A stretch of 64,000 nt of DNA from Athripsodes cinereus (lineage: Eukaryota; Arthropoda; Insecta; Trichoptera; Leptoceridae): positions 3,281,572 to 3,345,571 of the forward strand of contig OX388325.1 in the NCBI GenBank assembly GCA_947579605.1. The letters are read 5' to 3'. A program made the translations under genes and the position numbers. This document shows, piece after piece, positions 42,376-54,939 of the stretch. Under the pieces are notes generated by a model, which was not told the origin of the DNA, made no database searches, and was given only the letters and a program-made list of their open reading frames with translations. Numbering within the stretch: the first letter of the stretch is position 1; each line of letters begins with the position of its first letter.

Positions 42376-42998
42376 GCTTGTCTGGACGATACTATGCTAA
42401 GTAACTGAACTAAACCACCAACCTTGCTAAAGGTGACAAAATTTATGAGATATTTGGATATATAGGCTCTCTCAATGACTATAATACCCCACACTAATGA
42501 ATATGACTATAATTGTTCACAAAACTAACCCAGACTGTATATCTTTTGGATGATTGATCTAATTTGATGATAAATAATGGATGCACGTGTTTTTGAACAG
42601 TAAACACGCCCAAAAATTGAAGGTTAAGGAATAAACAAGTGTTTTATACTATTTTTGATAATACTAACCTCTATTTACGAAATAAAATAGGAATGACACA
42701 GTTAGCAATGAAATATATGTTAAAACACTGGAATATACACGTGGTTTACCCAATCTGATGAAATAAACCAATAACAAACAAAATAATACACCCAGGATAA
42801 GCCAGAAAATAATAACAATTGTCAAGGTCAAACAAACACGCTAGATTGATAAATATGCACACACAATGGAACAAGTTCACTGTTATTTTGATTGAATAAC
42901 TCAAAGAAGTGGAAAATGTGATAAAAGAATATGAAAATGGAATAAAAACCTGTTCTGTAGCGGTGCGTTACTTGAAGATGACAAACACCCCAACATTT

Positions 42999-43800
42999 CG
43001 CAAAACCAACTAGTGTTGCCAAGTCGAAGATAAAAAAAGGCCAAATCAGATTAAAAGGCTTTGGGAATCAATTTGCATATTTCATGAATTTGATATTGTT
43101 GTACTATTTTTCAAAATTGAGGACTTAGTTTAGATCTCGGATGCCAAAATTTGATGATTTCTCTAGCTCTCTGAATTTTCAGGTCTCAATTGTCAATGCA
43201 AGAAAGTACCAAAAGTTCTTAGATCTATGTAAAATTGTAAAAGGAGGAAAACTTGCAACACTGTTGCAAGTAACACAAATTACCTGATTTTTTGCAGTTT
43301 GTAGTTTCTTATTATGATCCTACACAGGCAAACCACGAATTATAGCTGTACTATTAGACAACAAAGATCACTGTGTCGGTATTTTAGGCAGTTGAATTCC
43401 GTAATAAAATTATAAAATTAATGTTTTTTTTTCTACTTTGTTGATTTTTTTTTACGTAATTTTATTGAGATTGACAATGTCTTTGAAAGGTGAAAGATGT
43501 CTCTCTTTTGATAAAAATCAATTCAGTAGAAAAAAAATTGTTTTTATTTAACAATAATGATGTTGGATGATTTGATTCTTTGACCGTCTTAATGGCAAAG
43601 GTGAAAAGGATGGCATTCATTTTGAATCCAAGCCCAGTGACCTGCTATGCCGAAGACCTTGTCATGGAACGATACGAATGAACTAGTATTGTTCAGAATC
43701 TGAATATTCGTTCTTATGTATTCGTTCTTCAACTTAACTCGAAGAACTAAATCCTCAATGCCAAATCTGTTCGGTCTTTTTCGTTCTTTTGGGAAAAATT
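42999..43800. other. No gene seen
   Basis: AT-rich DNA with homopolymer runs (about 43427-43450). No motif. Confidence 0.4.
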
Positions 43801-43807
43801 ACATTAA

Positions 43808-44290
43808 AGTACTATATTTTCAAAGAAACTAAGGTTTAACATCGCGTGGCAAATAAACACGAACGAGATTTAAATCTTCGTGTGTGTTTTTTTTTTGGAA
43901 AAAAAACCTTAAGATACTCTATTTTCAAAGATACTAAGGTTTCATATTGCGTGTCAAACGTTGAGAACGAGATTCTTGGATTTAAATCTACGTGTTATTA
44001 TTTTGGAAAAAACGCCATTGGAGTATTCTATTTTCAAAGGAATTAAGGTTTTATATCGCGTGTCAAATGTAACAAACATGATTCAAAGATTTAAATCTTT
44101 GTGAAGTTGTTTTGGTAAAAATACCATTAGAATACTCTATTTTCAAAGAGACTAAGGTTTAAAATCGCGTGACATATATCACAAACGAGATTTAAGGATT
44201 TAAATCTTCGTGTCGTCTTTTGGGAAAAAGGCCTTTAAAATACTTTATTTTCAAAGAGACTAAGGTGAAAATCGCGTGACAAATTCCACG
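43808..44290. repeat. ~108-bp tandem repeat, about 4.5 copies
   Basis: TATTTTCAAAGxxACTAAGG recurs at 43814, 43920, 44029, 44138 and 44246. Each unit includes a CGCGTG(G/T)CA block and a palindromic GATTTAAATC. Units differ by several percent, so the array is not recent. Confidence 0.8.
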
Positions 44291-45604
44291 AACGAGAACG
44301 AATGTTAAGAACGAATTGTTTTGAAGAACGATGTCTCAAGTACCGAGTCCTGAGAAAGAACTGGATTTACCAATACTAGAATGAACGAGGCGCTCTGCGA
44401 GAAACAGTATCTTGGACTAAAAGTCCGGAAATGCCGGAAATATATAAAAGTGACATGTTTTATACGACTTTGTATAATATTTGACACAATTTAAATGTGT
44501 TCTTGTCCTCAATTATTGTACAATTCAGTATTTTTAGCGTTGTTATAATGTTTTTATTACCTTCATACAACTGGATGAGAGACTATTGAATTTTATCAGC
44601 AATAATTACGTGACTTCCTCTGCTTCCTCAATAGAAATAGATATCGAGTTGTAATATTTCGATGTCGAACATATCAATCAGATCACAGAGGCTCTGAAAT
44701 CTTTGTTAGTCTTAATTTAATATAATTATCTAAACAGCAGTAGTACACATGGACTTTGAAGTAGAATTCCGGATCTCAAATTTCCCCATCTGATAACTCA
44801 TAAAAAAGCTTCGTTATCCCCCCTCTCTCTCTCTCTCTCTTGCATTGCAGCTAATGTATGAGTGATGTTTCATTATCAATCTCTATAATTATGTATTACA
44901 ATCCAAACCAAAAGTTCTCCAAAACCAAACAATAAAATAAAAAATTGTATTCTATGATCTCTGAACTCGTTCAGCAAGCCACGAAATGATTTTTGATTTC
45001 TTATTTCACTCAATCTATTCAAAAGATTACTTAGTAAAAAACTAGTTTTCTGTGTGTCATAATGTTTATGGTGTAGTACTAGAAACAGCATTGATGATTT
45101 AAAATAGTGAAAAAAGACGAACACTAAAAAATTCGAATCTCTCTAAAAAAATATTTTTACATTCGTCATGACCTTCATCTTTTTTAGTGGAAATAAAATA
45201 AAATTGGTACAAATTTTTCTTTATTAATTAATAATTTTTGATTATAGTTGATAAAAAGATATTTAATTTTTTGACTTTCAGTTTCAGTTCTGTGTGGATC
45301 AGCCATGAGACAATAAACGCCATCACTAGGCCTTTGATGACATCCTCGAATAAAAATCTGGCTACTAAGCGCAGTTGTGTGGTGCATAAATGTACTCTTA
45401 GATCTCGAAAATAGCAAAAAAGCAATCAAAATTGAGATTAAAGAATGGGGATAGCATAAATATACTAGACTTGCAATGCGATACATTTTATCGGAATTTT
45501 TGTGTTCCAGCATCGATGACCTTCAAGCATGAGCAATGTATTGTCTTGACGTTAGCGTCAGTTTAAAACTGGTTGCGAAATTTGATTGGCTGCATAACAG
45601 ATTT
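44291..45604. other. No gene supported
   Basis: AT-rich sequence with a (CT)n microsatellite at 44822-44841. Several short minus-strand frames (44876-45513) show no motif and unremarkable composition. Confidence 0.35.
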
Positions 45605-45619
45605 TTTCTTTGAATTACC

Positions 45620-45715
45620 TATCTATAGTCTGTACGCAACAATTCAACACTTCGCGCTCTCAACATTGATTTTGTGTGTTGAGAGCGCGAAGTTAGTCGC
45701 GTACAAGCTATAGTA
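45620..45715. mobile_element. Small hairpin MITE
   Basis: CTATAGTCTGTACGC at the left and GCGTACAAGCTATAG at the right are inverted. The inner arms ACTTCGCGCTCTCAACA and TGTTGAGAGCGCGAAGT pair perfectly around a short loop. The element is about 90 bp, possibly with a TA duplication. Confidence 0.65.
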
Positions 45716-47319
45716 TATCTTCGGAGGATAGTATGAAAAATTATTTAGTTTCCAAAAACGGCCATGCATAATTCCGGATATAAGTTATCTCTCATTGTCT
45801 TGATGGAGTTTTAAATGGTTATCTATGGATGAATTGTGCTTAAATCGAGCAAAACAGAGTTTATGTGGTTGTCGTCTAGGAGACGAAATCTGATACCAAA
45901 TGAAAATGATGATATCACTGTTGTGGGTTCTTCAATAAAACCTGCAATGTCGGTCACTCTCCTAAGAACCATAATAGACTCCTTGCTGATTTTTGAGAAG
46001 CTCGTTAGATCTCTTGTCAGTGTCTGTTTTTTCAACTGCAGAAGATCGGGATGATAAAAAGGTGACTTACATTTAACGCTAAGAGGTTATTAATTGTGGC
46101 CCTGGACTATTGTGTATCCTGAACACTGTATGTGACTTTGAAAATTAATATATGAAACGTACATTAAGAATCAAACGAGTAAAAACGATTATGGTTTTCG
46201 CCTTAAATATATTATTTACTGTGTAACTGAGTTTTGAAATCCGCTATAAGACAGTTTTGTGATTCAGAGAAATTCGATAAAAACTATTATATAAGTATTA
46301 AACGTACTTTCCTGAAGTCAAACAAGTTTTTGAATTATAAAATTGTTACAACAGTTCAATTTTAAAATAAATTTTGCTATTGAATAAAAATATATAGATG
46401 ATATTAACACGCATAAAGAGACATAGCGGGATTCTTTTCTCGTCATCTTTTTATTTTATCTTTTGTACAAAAGGGGAATGTGTTGAAAGAAACAGTTGTC
46501 TAGGGTTATAGAGTATTAAATTCGAATCCAACGACATATATACTTATATACATATATAATATATTATAGCGGATTTCGAAACACAGCGAAACGATCAGAG
46601 AATATAAAGATGTTGCTTAGTAGATACATCAATACTTCCAGGGGTTCGCGAACATAAGTTTAACAGCTTAAGTAGCATTCACATTGCTTCACTTTGGATG
46701 ATCATCCAGAGTGTCAGGGTCAAACCTGTTCATCGAAAGTGAACACGTCTGTTCACATTTGTTCATCCTATACTTTCACTGCCGTGTTAACACTCACGGT
46801 CATGTTGTATGTAGTTTGACGTATTTACGTAAAAAAATAATTAAATAAATAAAAAAATTAAAAATACCATTTATCAAAAATTAAAACAAGTTAACATCAC
46901 TATTTTTCAAAGTGATTATTATATATCTCACTCAGCGATATGTTATACTAGGTACTCGTAACATATATCACTGGGCGAGAGTCCTCGTCAAAAATCAAAA
47001 ACAATGTGAATGCGGTTGAAAACAGTAATAAATAAATAAAATAATCTTTATTTTACATTTTTCATGTGGTGCAAATGGCGGGCTTAGTGCCTGCAGGCAA
47101 TTTCTTACAACCAACCAGTTATACAGATGAGACATATGTTAACAACTTAAAACAATACTTATGTGACACAGAATATAAACATATCTACATACTTACATCT
47201 TTAATTTTTACTATTGTCTTCTTACTAGTGAAGCGATAAACATAATATGCTCATTTAGTTTATAACATAGGCATATGTAGGTATATTTATTTTAAAACGG
47301 GAACTAATTATTTGTTCGG
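45716..47319. other. No gene supported
   Basis: AT-rich, with no convincing coding. Sequence near 46685-46800 has several GTTCAC/GTGAAC inverted motifs, of unknown meaning. Confidence 0.35.
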
Positions 47320-48040
47320 CTATTAATCCATTCGGTCGGCAAGAAAAAATCAGTATTTAAGTCATTTGCACAGCAAACAATGTTTTCATCGGCAAAAAAT
47401 AAAAATAAGCGCAACACTTGTTGGTTATATCGACAAATTAACAAATTTTAACAGCTTAATAAATACTTGCACAACAAAATAATTAATTGACCAGCAGCAT
47501 TGTTATTTGAGCAGCAGAATTATTGTTTGACCGGCAGAAAATATTAGAATAACAATATTTGTCACACACCTATTTACCTTCGGAATCACGTGAAGTTTTT
47601 GTGATTACTTATCAAATAAATGATGACTTCGTAGTTTAATGCCAGTTTGCTATATTAACGAAATATCTAACTGAAATGTCAAAAAACGCTAGTGTCGTTC
47701 TTTCAGATGCTACAAATAAAATCACATAAAAAGATGTACATACAAAGATTTATTATTTGAACAAGTTTAATAAAATAAGCTCACGGTTTGCTGCTCATTT
47801 ATTTATTTTGTTGGACAAATAATCATTATGCCGGTCAAATAATAATTTTGCTGGTCGATTAAATTTAGAGCTTTACAATATCATATTATTTGCAATAGAA
47901 ATATAATTTTCTCGCTGGGCATAAGTAGCATATCAACATGATATATTTGTCGGCAGAATACATTTTTCTGCTGGACATAAAATCAATATTATGCTGATCG
48001 TTTGAATGATAGCCTTTTAAAACTAAGGTGTGTATTTTAC
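47320..48040. repeat. Region of degenerate GxCxGCAGAAT / TTCTGCTGG repeats in opposing orientation
   Basis: The left half (to about 47565) carries GACCAGCAG, GAGCAGCAGAAT and GACCGGCAGAAA; the right half (from about 47790) carries GCTGCTCATT, GCCGGTCAAA, GCTGGTCGA, GTCGGCAGAAT and TTCTGCTGGACA. ACACACCT (about 47567) faces AGGTGTGT (about 48029). This may be an old fold-back type element. No target duplication was seen. Confidence 0.35.
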
Positions 48041-50070
48041 GTAATGAAAAAATGCATAACTACTACGGATGCAAGCATATAATAAATATTTCTTATATCA
48101 ATAAGAAATTATTTATATGGGTTATTATTTAAGTACCAAGCACTTAAAACCATAATTGTAATGTTTTGTATAAGTTTTTAAGTTTGTTTTGAAAAAATAT
48201 GAAACAGTGCTTCAAAAAAAACTTAATTTCTAAACTCACTGCGAAAAACTCGCCCTCTATGTATTGATTCTATGAATGTATTTTTATCTAAATTTGCTCT
48301 TAATCAATATACAGTAAAGAATCAATAAATAAATAACTAAGTTTGAATAGGACGGACCAAGGAATTTTACTACCTAATCCGAGTTAACTACTTTCGTGGT
48401 TTGACTGTACTTACAACGCAGGAAAGTTTCGTAACGTTAGAAGTTATGTTATGATATTCTATATTTTATGAGTGTGTGTGTTTGTGTGTGTGTCGATTCC
48501 GACCAATAGGCATTAATTTTGCAATCACGTGCTTTTTAGTTCAAGGATATTTCTATTGTAGAGCTCGTATGTCGAAGTAAAATTATACTATGTCAAATTT
48601 TGTCCAAAACGACTCGTGGACAAAATGTAACCTTTTTTACCTTAAAAAAAAATTACTTACCTCAAAAAAAAAATATATTCCGAAATATAAATAGACATTT
48701 TTTTTAAAGAACAAACTATTTTAATAAATAAAAACATGTATTTGAATTTTTACCAAGAACCTATAATTTACTTTCGTCATTACTAATAAAATTATTGGTG
48801 AAAATAATGAAATGTTTCTTTTAGATTAACAAAATAAAGGCCTACGAAATATTAAAATCATTTCAAAGTTTCGCCGTGGAAGTTTAAAAATACCAATACC
48901 TACTTATCTGACTACTCAAGAGAACGGAACGTTATATTGATCTTAGTTTGAAAAATAGAGCAAAAGTTAGTATTAATGATCCATAATATTGCTAAACAGT
49001 GTTTTGTGTTAATAAAAATATGGGGTGCAAAAGTAATTGCATAGGTTGAAAAAATTATATCTTGCGACTTAGTGTAGTTTGCTCTCAAATCGCACAAATC
49101 AGTTAAAATTATTCGCTCACAGCGTGTACCATGTTTCTACAACCAAATTTGTATGTGCGAAGGGATTCACGTTCGCATTGCGTCAATTTTACGTAGCTAA
49201 ATTGAAAATAGTATTCAAATAATACGAAGGTTAACGTACTCACAAGAGTGCATGCAATGTGTGCTCGCTATAGTATTCGAATATTTAGTCGCTGTGAAAT
49301 TAAACCAACATATCTGCGAATTGCATATTTTTCACCAGAGCATTTTTCGCATGTGATATTTTCCATTTAACGTCCGTTTGATTCACCTCAATGCCACTTT
49401 ATGCATGAATAAAATTTAGACGAGCATGTACTGCTTATTGAAGTAGAAATGGCAAATAAATCGTAAATTGCTTAAATTAAGAGAAATATGTAGATATGCC
49501 AGTATGACTTAAAAATCAGTGTATTATTTGCTTTTGTGTCACACTGGGTTCTTATTTTGAAACCTGTATATTGTGAGATAATTCGGTTAGACTTAAATGG
49601 TGGAAGTCTTTCCTCTTTAAGTTTTGAAACGACCGGCGTGTTGCGCAAAAGATCTGTCTTCTCTGAAAAAAAATTGATACTTCCACGTAAAAATTCCGGT
49701 ATCGAATACGACGTAACGGCCCAACGCTATCTCAAATATACGAACTATGCTGGTTCGACATAAAAAGAGACGGAAAAAAAGTTGTTTTTTTTTACATCAA
49801 TAACTCAATTTTTGCACATATGCTGGCATGATTTACCAGCGTCAATTTATATCACAAATATTGTCTCGTAAGAAAGTGATATACCGTACACCATAAGTGT
49901 GAAACCAGGGTTAATATATACTTCAACACCCCAGAATGCTTTGCCTATTCAGCTTGTGGTGGCGCTAGTAAAGTTTTTGCTTTGTCTATTCAGCGTGTAG
50001 TGGCGCTAGTAAAGCTTTGAAAAACCTCAACGGGGTGGCGGTAGTGTATGGCAGATGAAGCAAGTTAACA
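48041..50070. other. No gene supported
   Basis: About 2 kb of AT-rich DNA with a (GT)n run at about 48470-48502. A frame at 49536-49763 has no motif. A short direct repeat (TTTGCCTATTCAGC/TTTGTCTATTCAGC with TGGCGCTAGTAAAG) lies at 49945-50010. Confidence 0.35.
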
Positions 50071-50343
50071 CGATTGTATGCCGGTTTGAATGGGTAGGTA
50101 GAATGGTAATAGCATAATAAATTATTGTACAACTAAATTATTAAACAATAAATTATTAAACAATAAATTATTATGCCTAAATTATTTATTAAATTACTAA
50201 ATTATTAAACAATAAATTTTCATGTAATGTTAATAAACATTGTTGTTAGCACATAATTATACCTACAATACGTCTCCATATGGTGCCTACCTGTCCGTTG
50301 ACATACACCATTCTACCTACCCATTCAAACCGGCATACAACGA
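50071..50343. mobile_element. MITE with 33-bp inverted repeats and CGA target duplication
   Basis: The element is 50074-50340. The left end TTGTATGCCGGTTTGAATGG then GTAGGTAGAATGG is perfectly inverted at the right (CCATTCTACCTACCCATTCA...GGCATACAA). CGA is found at 50071-50073 and 50341-50343. The interior is (TAAATTAT)-rich and non-coding. A 3-bp duplication is compatible with a PIF/Harbinger-type source, but the source is not certain. Confidence 0.8.
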
Positions 50344-51470
50344 TTTTTCATCGCGCGATTTTTTTTCCGCAATTCTGTAACACATTGAATCTTATGGGAG
50401 TGTCCGCACTTGCGATTAGAAAATCGCGCGGAAAAAAAATCTGTGATTTGATGCAAATTTGGTGCGAATAATTTCCGCGCGAATATTTTGCATAGTATGC
50501 AGTAGGTATGGCTATGTCCGCACTGCGAATAAAAATCGCAAATTTTGCTCAGTCGTGCGCCGGCACTCACGATGAGATGATTGAGATGTCTTGTGCTTCG
50601 TCTCCCGATCGGGCTATAGAAAATGAGGACGACATTGAAATTGAAAAATTAATGACAATAAACACATCAGACCTCCCGTGTGGGATAAGTTTGATCAAAA
50701 TACTTCACTTATTTTAGAGGCATTAACTATGTATGTAGCAATTTCTAGACATTTTAAAAAAAATATATTTTAACTTGAATTTCCATGCTTATTTGTTACA
50801 TGAAATTCATGTAAAAAATAAACAGAAATTCAAGTTATTTTTTTTTAATGACAAAAATACTTCGATAGAACATTGACTTGAACATCGGTGAGATTGTGAG
50901 ACGAAATATGTGAAGATTTATATTGGGAACAAATTCTTTATTATTTTTTAATTTATTTTTTTAATAACAAATATATTTATTTCCAAAGTACACAATACAA
51001 TTATTTTCAATAAACGATAAAAAAACAATCACAATAATATTCTACATCCCTAGTAGAGATAGGTATCTCGTGTATAGGGAGGGAGTATAGATCAATTAAA
51101 ATACACTAATTAATTATTAGGTATATAAGTACGTATATAATTCATTGTTAATTTTTCTTTGTCTGTGTGTAGGTTTAGGGTAGATGTTTATTTATATTTT
51201 TTCATATTGTCATGAAATTGACCCTTTCGATGAATGATAATATTCTGCAAAATATTGTCATCTTTTGATACGTCTGTTATGCCGCAGCCGAAGTATCAAT
51301 TGAAATTTTTCTGGTGTCCATTAGACGTTCGTCTCAGGCGGGAACTGCATAGAAATGACAAAAATCGCGCGATTTTTATTCGCAGTGTGAACAGGGTGAA
51401 ATTTTGATCATGGAATTTAATTCGCGCGAATTTTATTCGCGCGGAAAAAAATCGCAGTGCGGACAAGGCC
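50344..51470. mobile_element. TIR element(s) with GTCCGCACTGCGA ends, possible Harbinger derivative
   Basis: GGCTATGTCCGCACTGCGAA at 50510 faces CAGTGCGGACAAGGCC ending at 51470. Inside are further CGCGCGA and TTCCGCGCG blocks. A related end (GTGTCCGCACTTGCGATT) lies at about 50399, suggesting nesting or a second copy. Between the ends, one plus frame reads IRPPVWDKFDQN at about 50667-50705, like the start of a MADF/Myb-type domain found in Harbinger accessory proteins. No transposase remains. The expected 3-bp duplication is not clean. Confidence 0.5.
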
Positions 51471-51884
51471 TTATAGAAGGACGAGGGGTCATGCTATTTA
51501 AAACAAAGACATATTGCTATCTTTGTTATACATCAAAATTATTGAATGTAAACGAATCTAGACATCTCTTTTATCTTATATTCTTTTTTTCCTTTTTTTT
51601 TGTATGTATTTTTGTATATCTGTTCCGTATAAATTTTTCTAAATCCGTTTTAATATTCTTATTCATTCCCACTAGTCCAAATTCCTATTTTTTCTCTCAG
51701 TCATAAAAAGTCGCAAAAACCCGTCGGAGTCGCCTACCCGTGCTGAGAGCATATTTTTGTAAGCAAATCGTTAAAACGGTTAAAACTCTGTTTATTCGTA
51801 AATTGAGTACACCTTTACCATTTATTTATTTGTAGACCAGTATATATCAAAGGAATAATATATATTTAAAATGACTGGTGGAAG
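51471..51884. other. No gene seen
   Basis: AT-rich spacer with T-rich runs. Confidence 0.3.
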
Positions 51885-53860
51885 AAGATGTGTTATATTT
51901 ATTTATTTATTTATTTATTCATGAATATACGGCAATATGCCTTTTCTTACATAATTATTATAGTTGACAATATCAATCAACAAATCAAGTTGACAAAATC
52001 AAAAAACCAAAACAAAAATACATACACAAATATAAAAACAATAAAATGACCACAATTACAATACATACTCGATCAAAAATATAGTGTTCCAAATCCATAC
52101 AAGTATACACAACAATAGAAAACCAAAAGTTTATATCCAACACAATAAAATGATTCCTGACACATGTTCAAATATTACTTATTCAAATTTATTAATCACA
52201 TCTAATTTATTTCATTTAGTTTTATCCAAAAAAGTTTATGAATCAAAAACAACACTTGTAAAACAAATCAAACAGCGCATATATAATAAAATTTACGCAA
52301 AAATAAAACCGACACTAAATAAACAAATGAAGCATAGAATGATCAGGACAATATACATTTATTGACTATTTACAATTTCAAAATAAGTCTGATTAAAATA
52401 TTTGATTATTTTATCTTTCATTACATAGTCACCTTCAAAAAACAAATCCAAATTCAATACATCGATAAATCTATTTCCAAGCATGTGCAGACGATTAATG
52501 ACGGAATGTCTCTGGTAATTGGTTCGAGTATTTGATTCTTTAAATAAAATTTTCTGTCTAGTAGGACGATCAGGGACATGAAAATTGAGCAATGAAAGGA
52601 GCTCCGGGCAATCAAAACATGAATTTACAATTTTGTATAAAAGAATCATGTCCAACAGGACACGCCTGTCAAACAATTTAGACATTCGAAGCTCCAGCAA
52701 AAGATGTTCATAACAGAAGTCAACATATGGGATGCCTAACCGAAAGTTAATATAACGCATGAATTTGCGTTGAACCCTCTCTATAGTATGTATATGCACA
52801 CCATAATAAGGGGACCACACTGATGATGCATATTCCAACTGACTTCTAACATAGGCTTGGAAGAGAATCTTAAGGGTATATGTGTTTTTGAAGTCTCTGG
52901 AAATGCGTATAATGAAGCCCAACATCCGAAAAGCTCTGTCCGCGACACTTGATATATGCCCGGTGAAGGATAAACCGTCATCAAATAATACACCCAAATC
53001 ACGCACCTCACTAACGGCCTCAAGAGCGACTCCATCCAGGGTGTAATTAAACAAGACTCTACTTCTAGTTTTAGCAAATCTTATGACATTGCACTTGTTA
53101 GTGTTCAACATCAAACCATTTTTATGACACCAAGCAGATATTAAGTCTATGTTATTTTGTAGTACCTTGCAGTCATCAATGTTTTTTATGACCCTATACA
53201 TTTTGAGATCATCAGCATATAGAAGAACCTCGACCCCATTCAGATCATTCACAATATCGTTAATAAAAATGTTAAAAAGAATTGGTCCAAGGTGGGACCC
53301 TTGTGGGACACCGCTGATAGAAACGAAAACACGAGATACGACACCTCCCACCCTTACAGCAAGAGTTCTTCCCGATAGGTAACTCTCGACCCAACGAAGA
53401 AGATTACCACAGATTCCCAACCTTTCAAGTTTATAAACTAGCACAGGGTGACTAACCGTGTCAAAGGCCTTGGAGAAATCAGTGTATATGCTGTCAACCT
53501 GACTTCCCCCGGCCAGTGACGTAGTCAAAAAATCGCTGTAAAGTACCAAATTCGAAACAGTGGATCTGCTTGAAATAAAACCGTGCTGCTTACGAGAGAT
53601 AGTGGGAGAAACATGAGGAACGATGTAGTGAAGAACGATCCTCTCAAATAGTTTACCCAGTGTCGATAATAAACAAATAGGACGATAGTTCTCAACACTG
53701 CTCCTATCACCCTTCTTGAATATTGGGATCAAATAACTAAACTTCCAAATGGATGGAAAGACCCCCAAATCAAGAGATAAATTAAAGAGCCGAGTAAGAG
53801 GATAAGTGAGTGAAGAAGCACAAGCCCGAGCGAAGATAGGTGGGATAGCGTGTAATGTAA
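51885..53860 (-). mobile_element. 5'-truncated Jockey/CR1-type non-LTR retrotransposon
   Basis: The 3' UTR and TTTATTTATTTATTTATTCA tail (minus-strand (TAAA)n) at about 51896-51950 contain GAATATACGGCAATATGCC, nearly the same end as at 1025-1175 and 1300-1450. Coding sequence (reverse transcriptase and C-terminus) runs from about 53855 to 52359. Upstream the homology stops abruptly, as in 5' truncation during reverse transcription. The family is distinct from the RNase H-bearing elements in the window. Confidence 0.75.
52359..53855 (-). CDS. Reverse transcriptase (Jockey/CR1-type ORF2), N-terminally truncated
   Basis: The frame is open throughout, about 498 codons including an upstream part without an ATG (PPIFARACASS...). 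Reverse transcriptase motifs in order: WKFSYLIPIFKKGDRS, NYRPICLLSTLGKLFE, QHGFISSRST, SIYTDFSKAFDTVSH (first Asp), GVPQGSHLGPILFNIFINDI, LLYADDLKMY (YADD) and LNTNKCNVIRF. After the palm a LEYASSVWSPY segment and the C-terminal connection domain follow. There is no RNase H. The endonuclease and ORF1 are missing through truncation, so the element cannot move alone although this part has no stop codon. Confidence 0.85.
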   Translation of the reverse strand, partial: LHAIPPIFARACASSLTYPLTRLFNLSLDLGVFPSIWKFSYLIPIFKKGDRSSVENYRPICLLSTLGKLFERIVLHYIVPHVSPTISRKQHGFISSRSTVSNLVLYSDFLTTSLAGGSQVDSIYTDFSKAFDTVSHPVLVYKLERLGICGNLLRWVESYLSGRTLAVRVGGVVSRVFVSISGVPQGSHLGPILFNIFINDIVNDLNGVEVLLYADDLKMYRVIKNIDDCKVLQNNIDLISAWCHKNGLMLNTNKCNVIRFAKTRSRVLFNYTLDGVALEAVSEVRDLGVLFDDGLSFTGHISSVADRAFRMLGFIIRISRDFKNTYTLKILFQAYVRSQLEYASSVWSPYYGVHIHTIERVQRKFMRYINFRLGIPYVDFCYEHLLLELRMSKLFDRRVLLDMILLYKIVNSCFDCPELLSLLNFHVPDRPTRQKILFKESNTRTNYQRHSVINRLHMLGNRFIDVLNLDLFFEGDYVMKDKIIKYFNQTYFEIVNSQ

Positions 53861-54083
53861 AAATATATAGCGTAACTGACTTTTTTTCACGGTTCCCACT
53901 GGATGAAAATCGGTAAGTACTTTTTTTTTATCATTTCTTACTCATTCATACGTAAATCGTTTACTTTACCGAAATCGATCGCGATTTTAATAATCAAGTA
54001 ACGGATGTGCATTGTAGAACACGTAAAAAACATTCAAAATGTCTCGTAACTGTTACATAGTTAATCCTTCTAAAATAACTGAT

Positions 54084-54939
54084 ATTGCATCTCAATACTC
54101 TGATGCGCCATTCATCTATGTGTATGTGTTTAGATATGAGGAATAACTGCCATCCTTATTGATCCTGATTTGTATATTATTCTTCATCAAATTTGAAGAT
54201 TATGTTGCTTTGTCGAGTCGTAGGAACACGTTTCAAAATGGTGAATATTTAACATCTAAAGTCATTGTAATTTCACAAAAGTAGTTTGTTTTGTGTGTAG
54301 ATTTTCATTGTATTGTTTTGTTTTCAGATCATCAGCCACTGTGAACATCTGTCCGATAATACTCTAAGAAATTGCATCTCAATACTCTGATGCGCCATTC
54401 ATCTATGTGTATGTGTTTAGATATGAGGAATAACTGCCATCCTTATTGATCCTGATTTGTATATTATTCTTCATCAAATTTGAAGATTATGTTGCTTTGT
54501 CGAGTCGTAGGAACACGTTTCAAAATGGTGAATATTTAACATCTAAAGTCATTGTAATTTCACAAAAGTAGTTTGTTTTGTGTGTAGATTTTCATTGTAT
54601 TGTTTCGTTTTCAGATCGTCAGCCACTGTGAACATCTGTCCGATAATACTCTAAGAAATTGCATCTCAATACTCTGATGCGCCATTCATCTATGTGTATG
54701 TGTTTAGATATGAGGAATAACTGCCATCCTTATTGATCCTGATTTGTATATTATTCTTCATCAAATTTGAAGATTATGTTGCTTTGTCGAGTCGTAGGAA
54801 CACGTTTCAAAATGGTGAATATTTAACATCTAAAGTCATTGTAATTTCACAAAAGTAGTTTGTTTTGTGTGTAGATTTTCATTGTATTGTTTTGTTTTCA
54901 GATCATCAGCCACTGTGAACATCTGTCCGATAATACTCT
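54084..54939. repeat. 287-bp unit repeated three times in tandem
   Basis: Units start at 54084, 54371 and 54658 (exact 287-bp period) and are almost identical. Each starts ATTGCATCTCAATACTCTGA, with a small hairpin GCATC-(10)-GATGC, and ends GTCCGATAATACTCT. The octamer AATACTCT occurs at both ends of the unit. A fourth copy stands alone at 58702-58983. No coding. This could be a non-autonomous Helitron/Helentron-type element that forms tandem arrays, but the expected ends are not clear. Confidence 0.85.

Larger units (their letters stand above)
40650..42998 (-). mobile_element. BEL/Pao LTR retrotransposon, internally deleted
   Basis: On the minus strand a gag with DUF1759-like and zinc-knuckle regions is followed directly by the reverse transcriptase core. 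The protease and the front of the reverse transcriptase are missing, as are RNase H, integrase and the 3' LTR. A possible 5' LTR starts at TGTTGGGGTGTTTGTC (42998) and leads to the gag ATG at 42375, but its end and a primer-binding site were not established. The 3' side is cut by a tandem array. Confidence 0.7.

Noticed and set aside
33388..44290. Direct repeat arrays as CRISPR
   Set aside because: Units of 108-314 bp without unique spacers in a eukaryotic context are tandem satellites, not CRISPR.
53149..53382. Plus frames over the reverse transcriptase at 52359-53855 and over 60063-63776
   Set aside because: Antisense shadows of clearly recognisable minus-strand enzymes.
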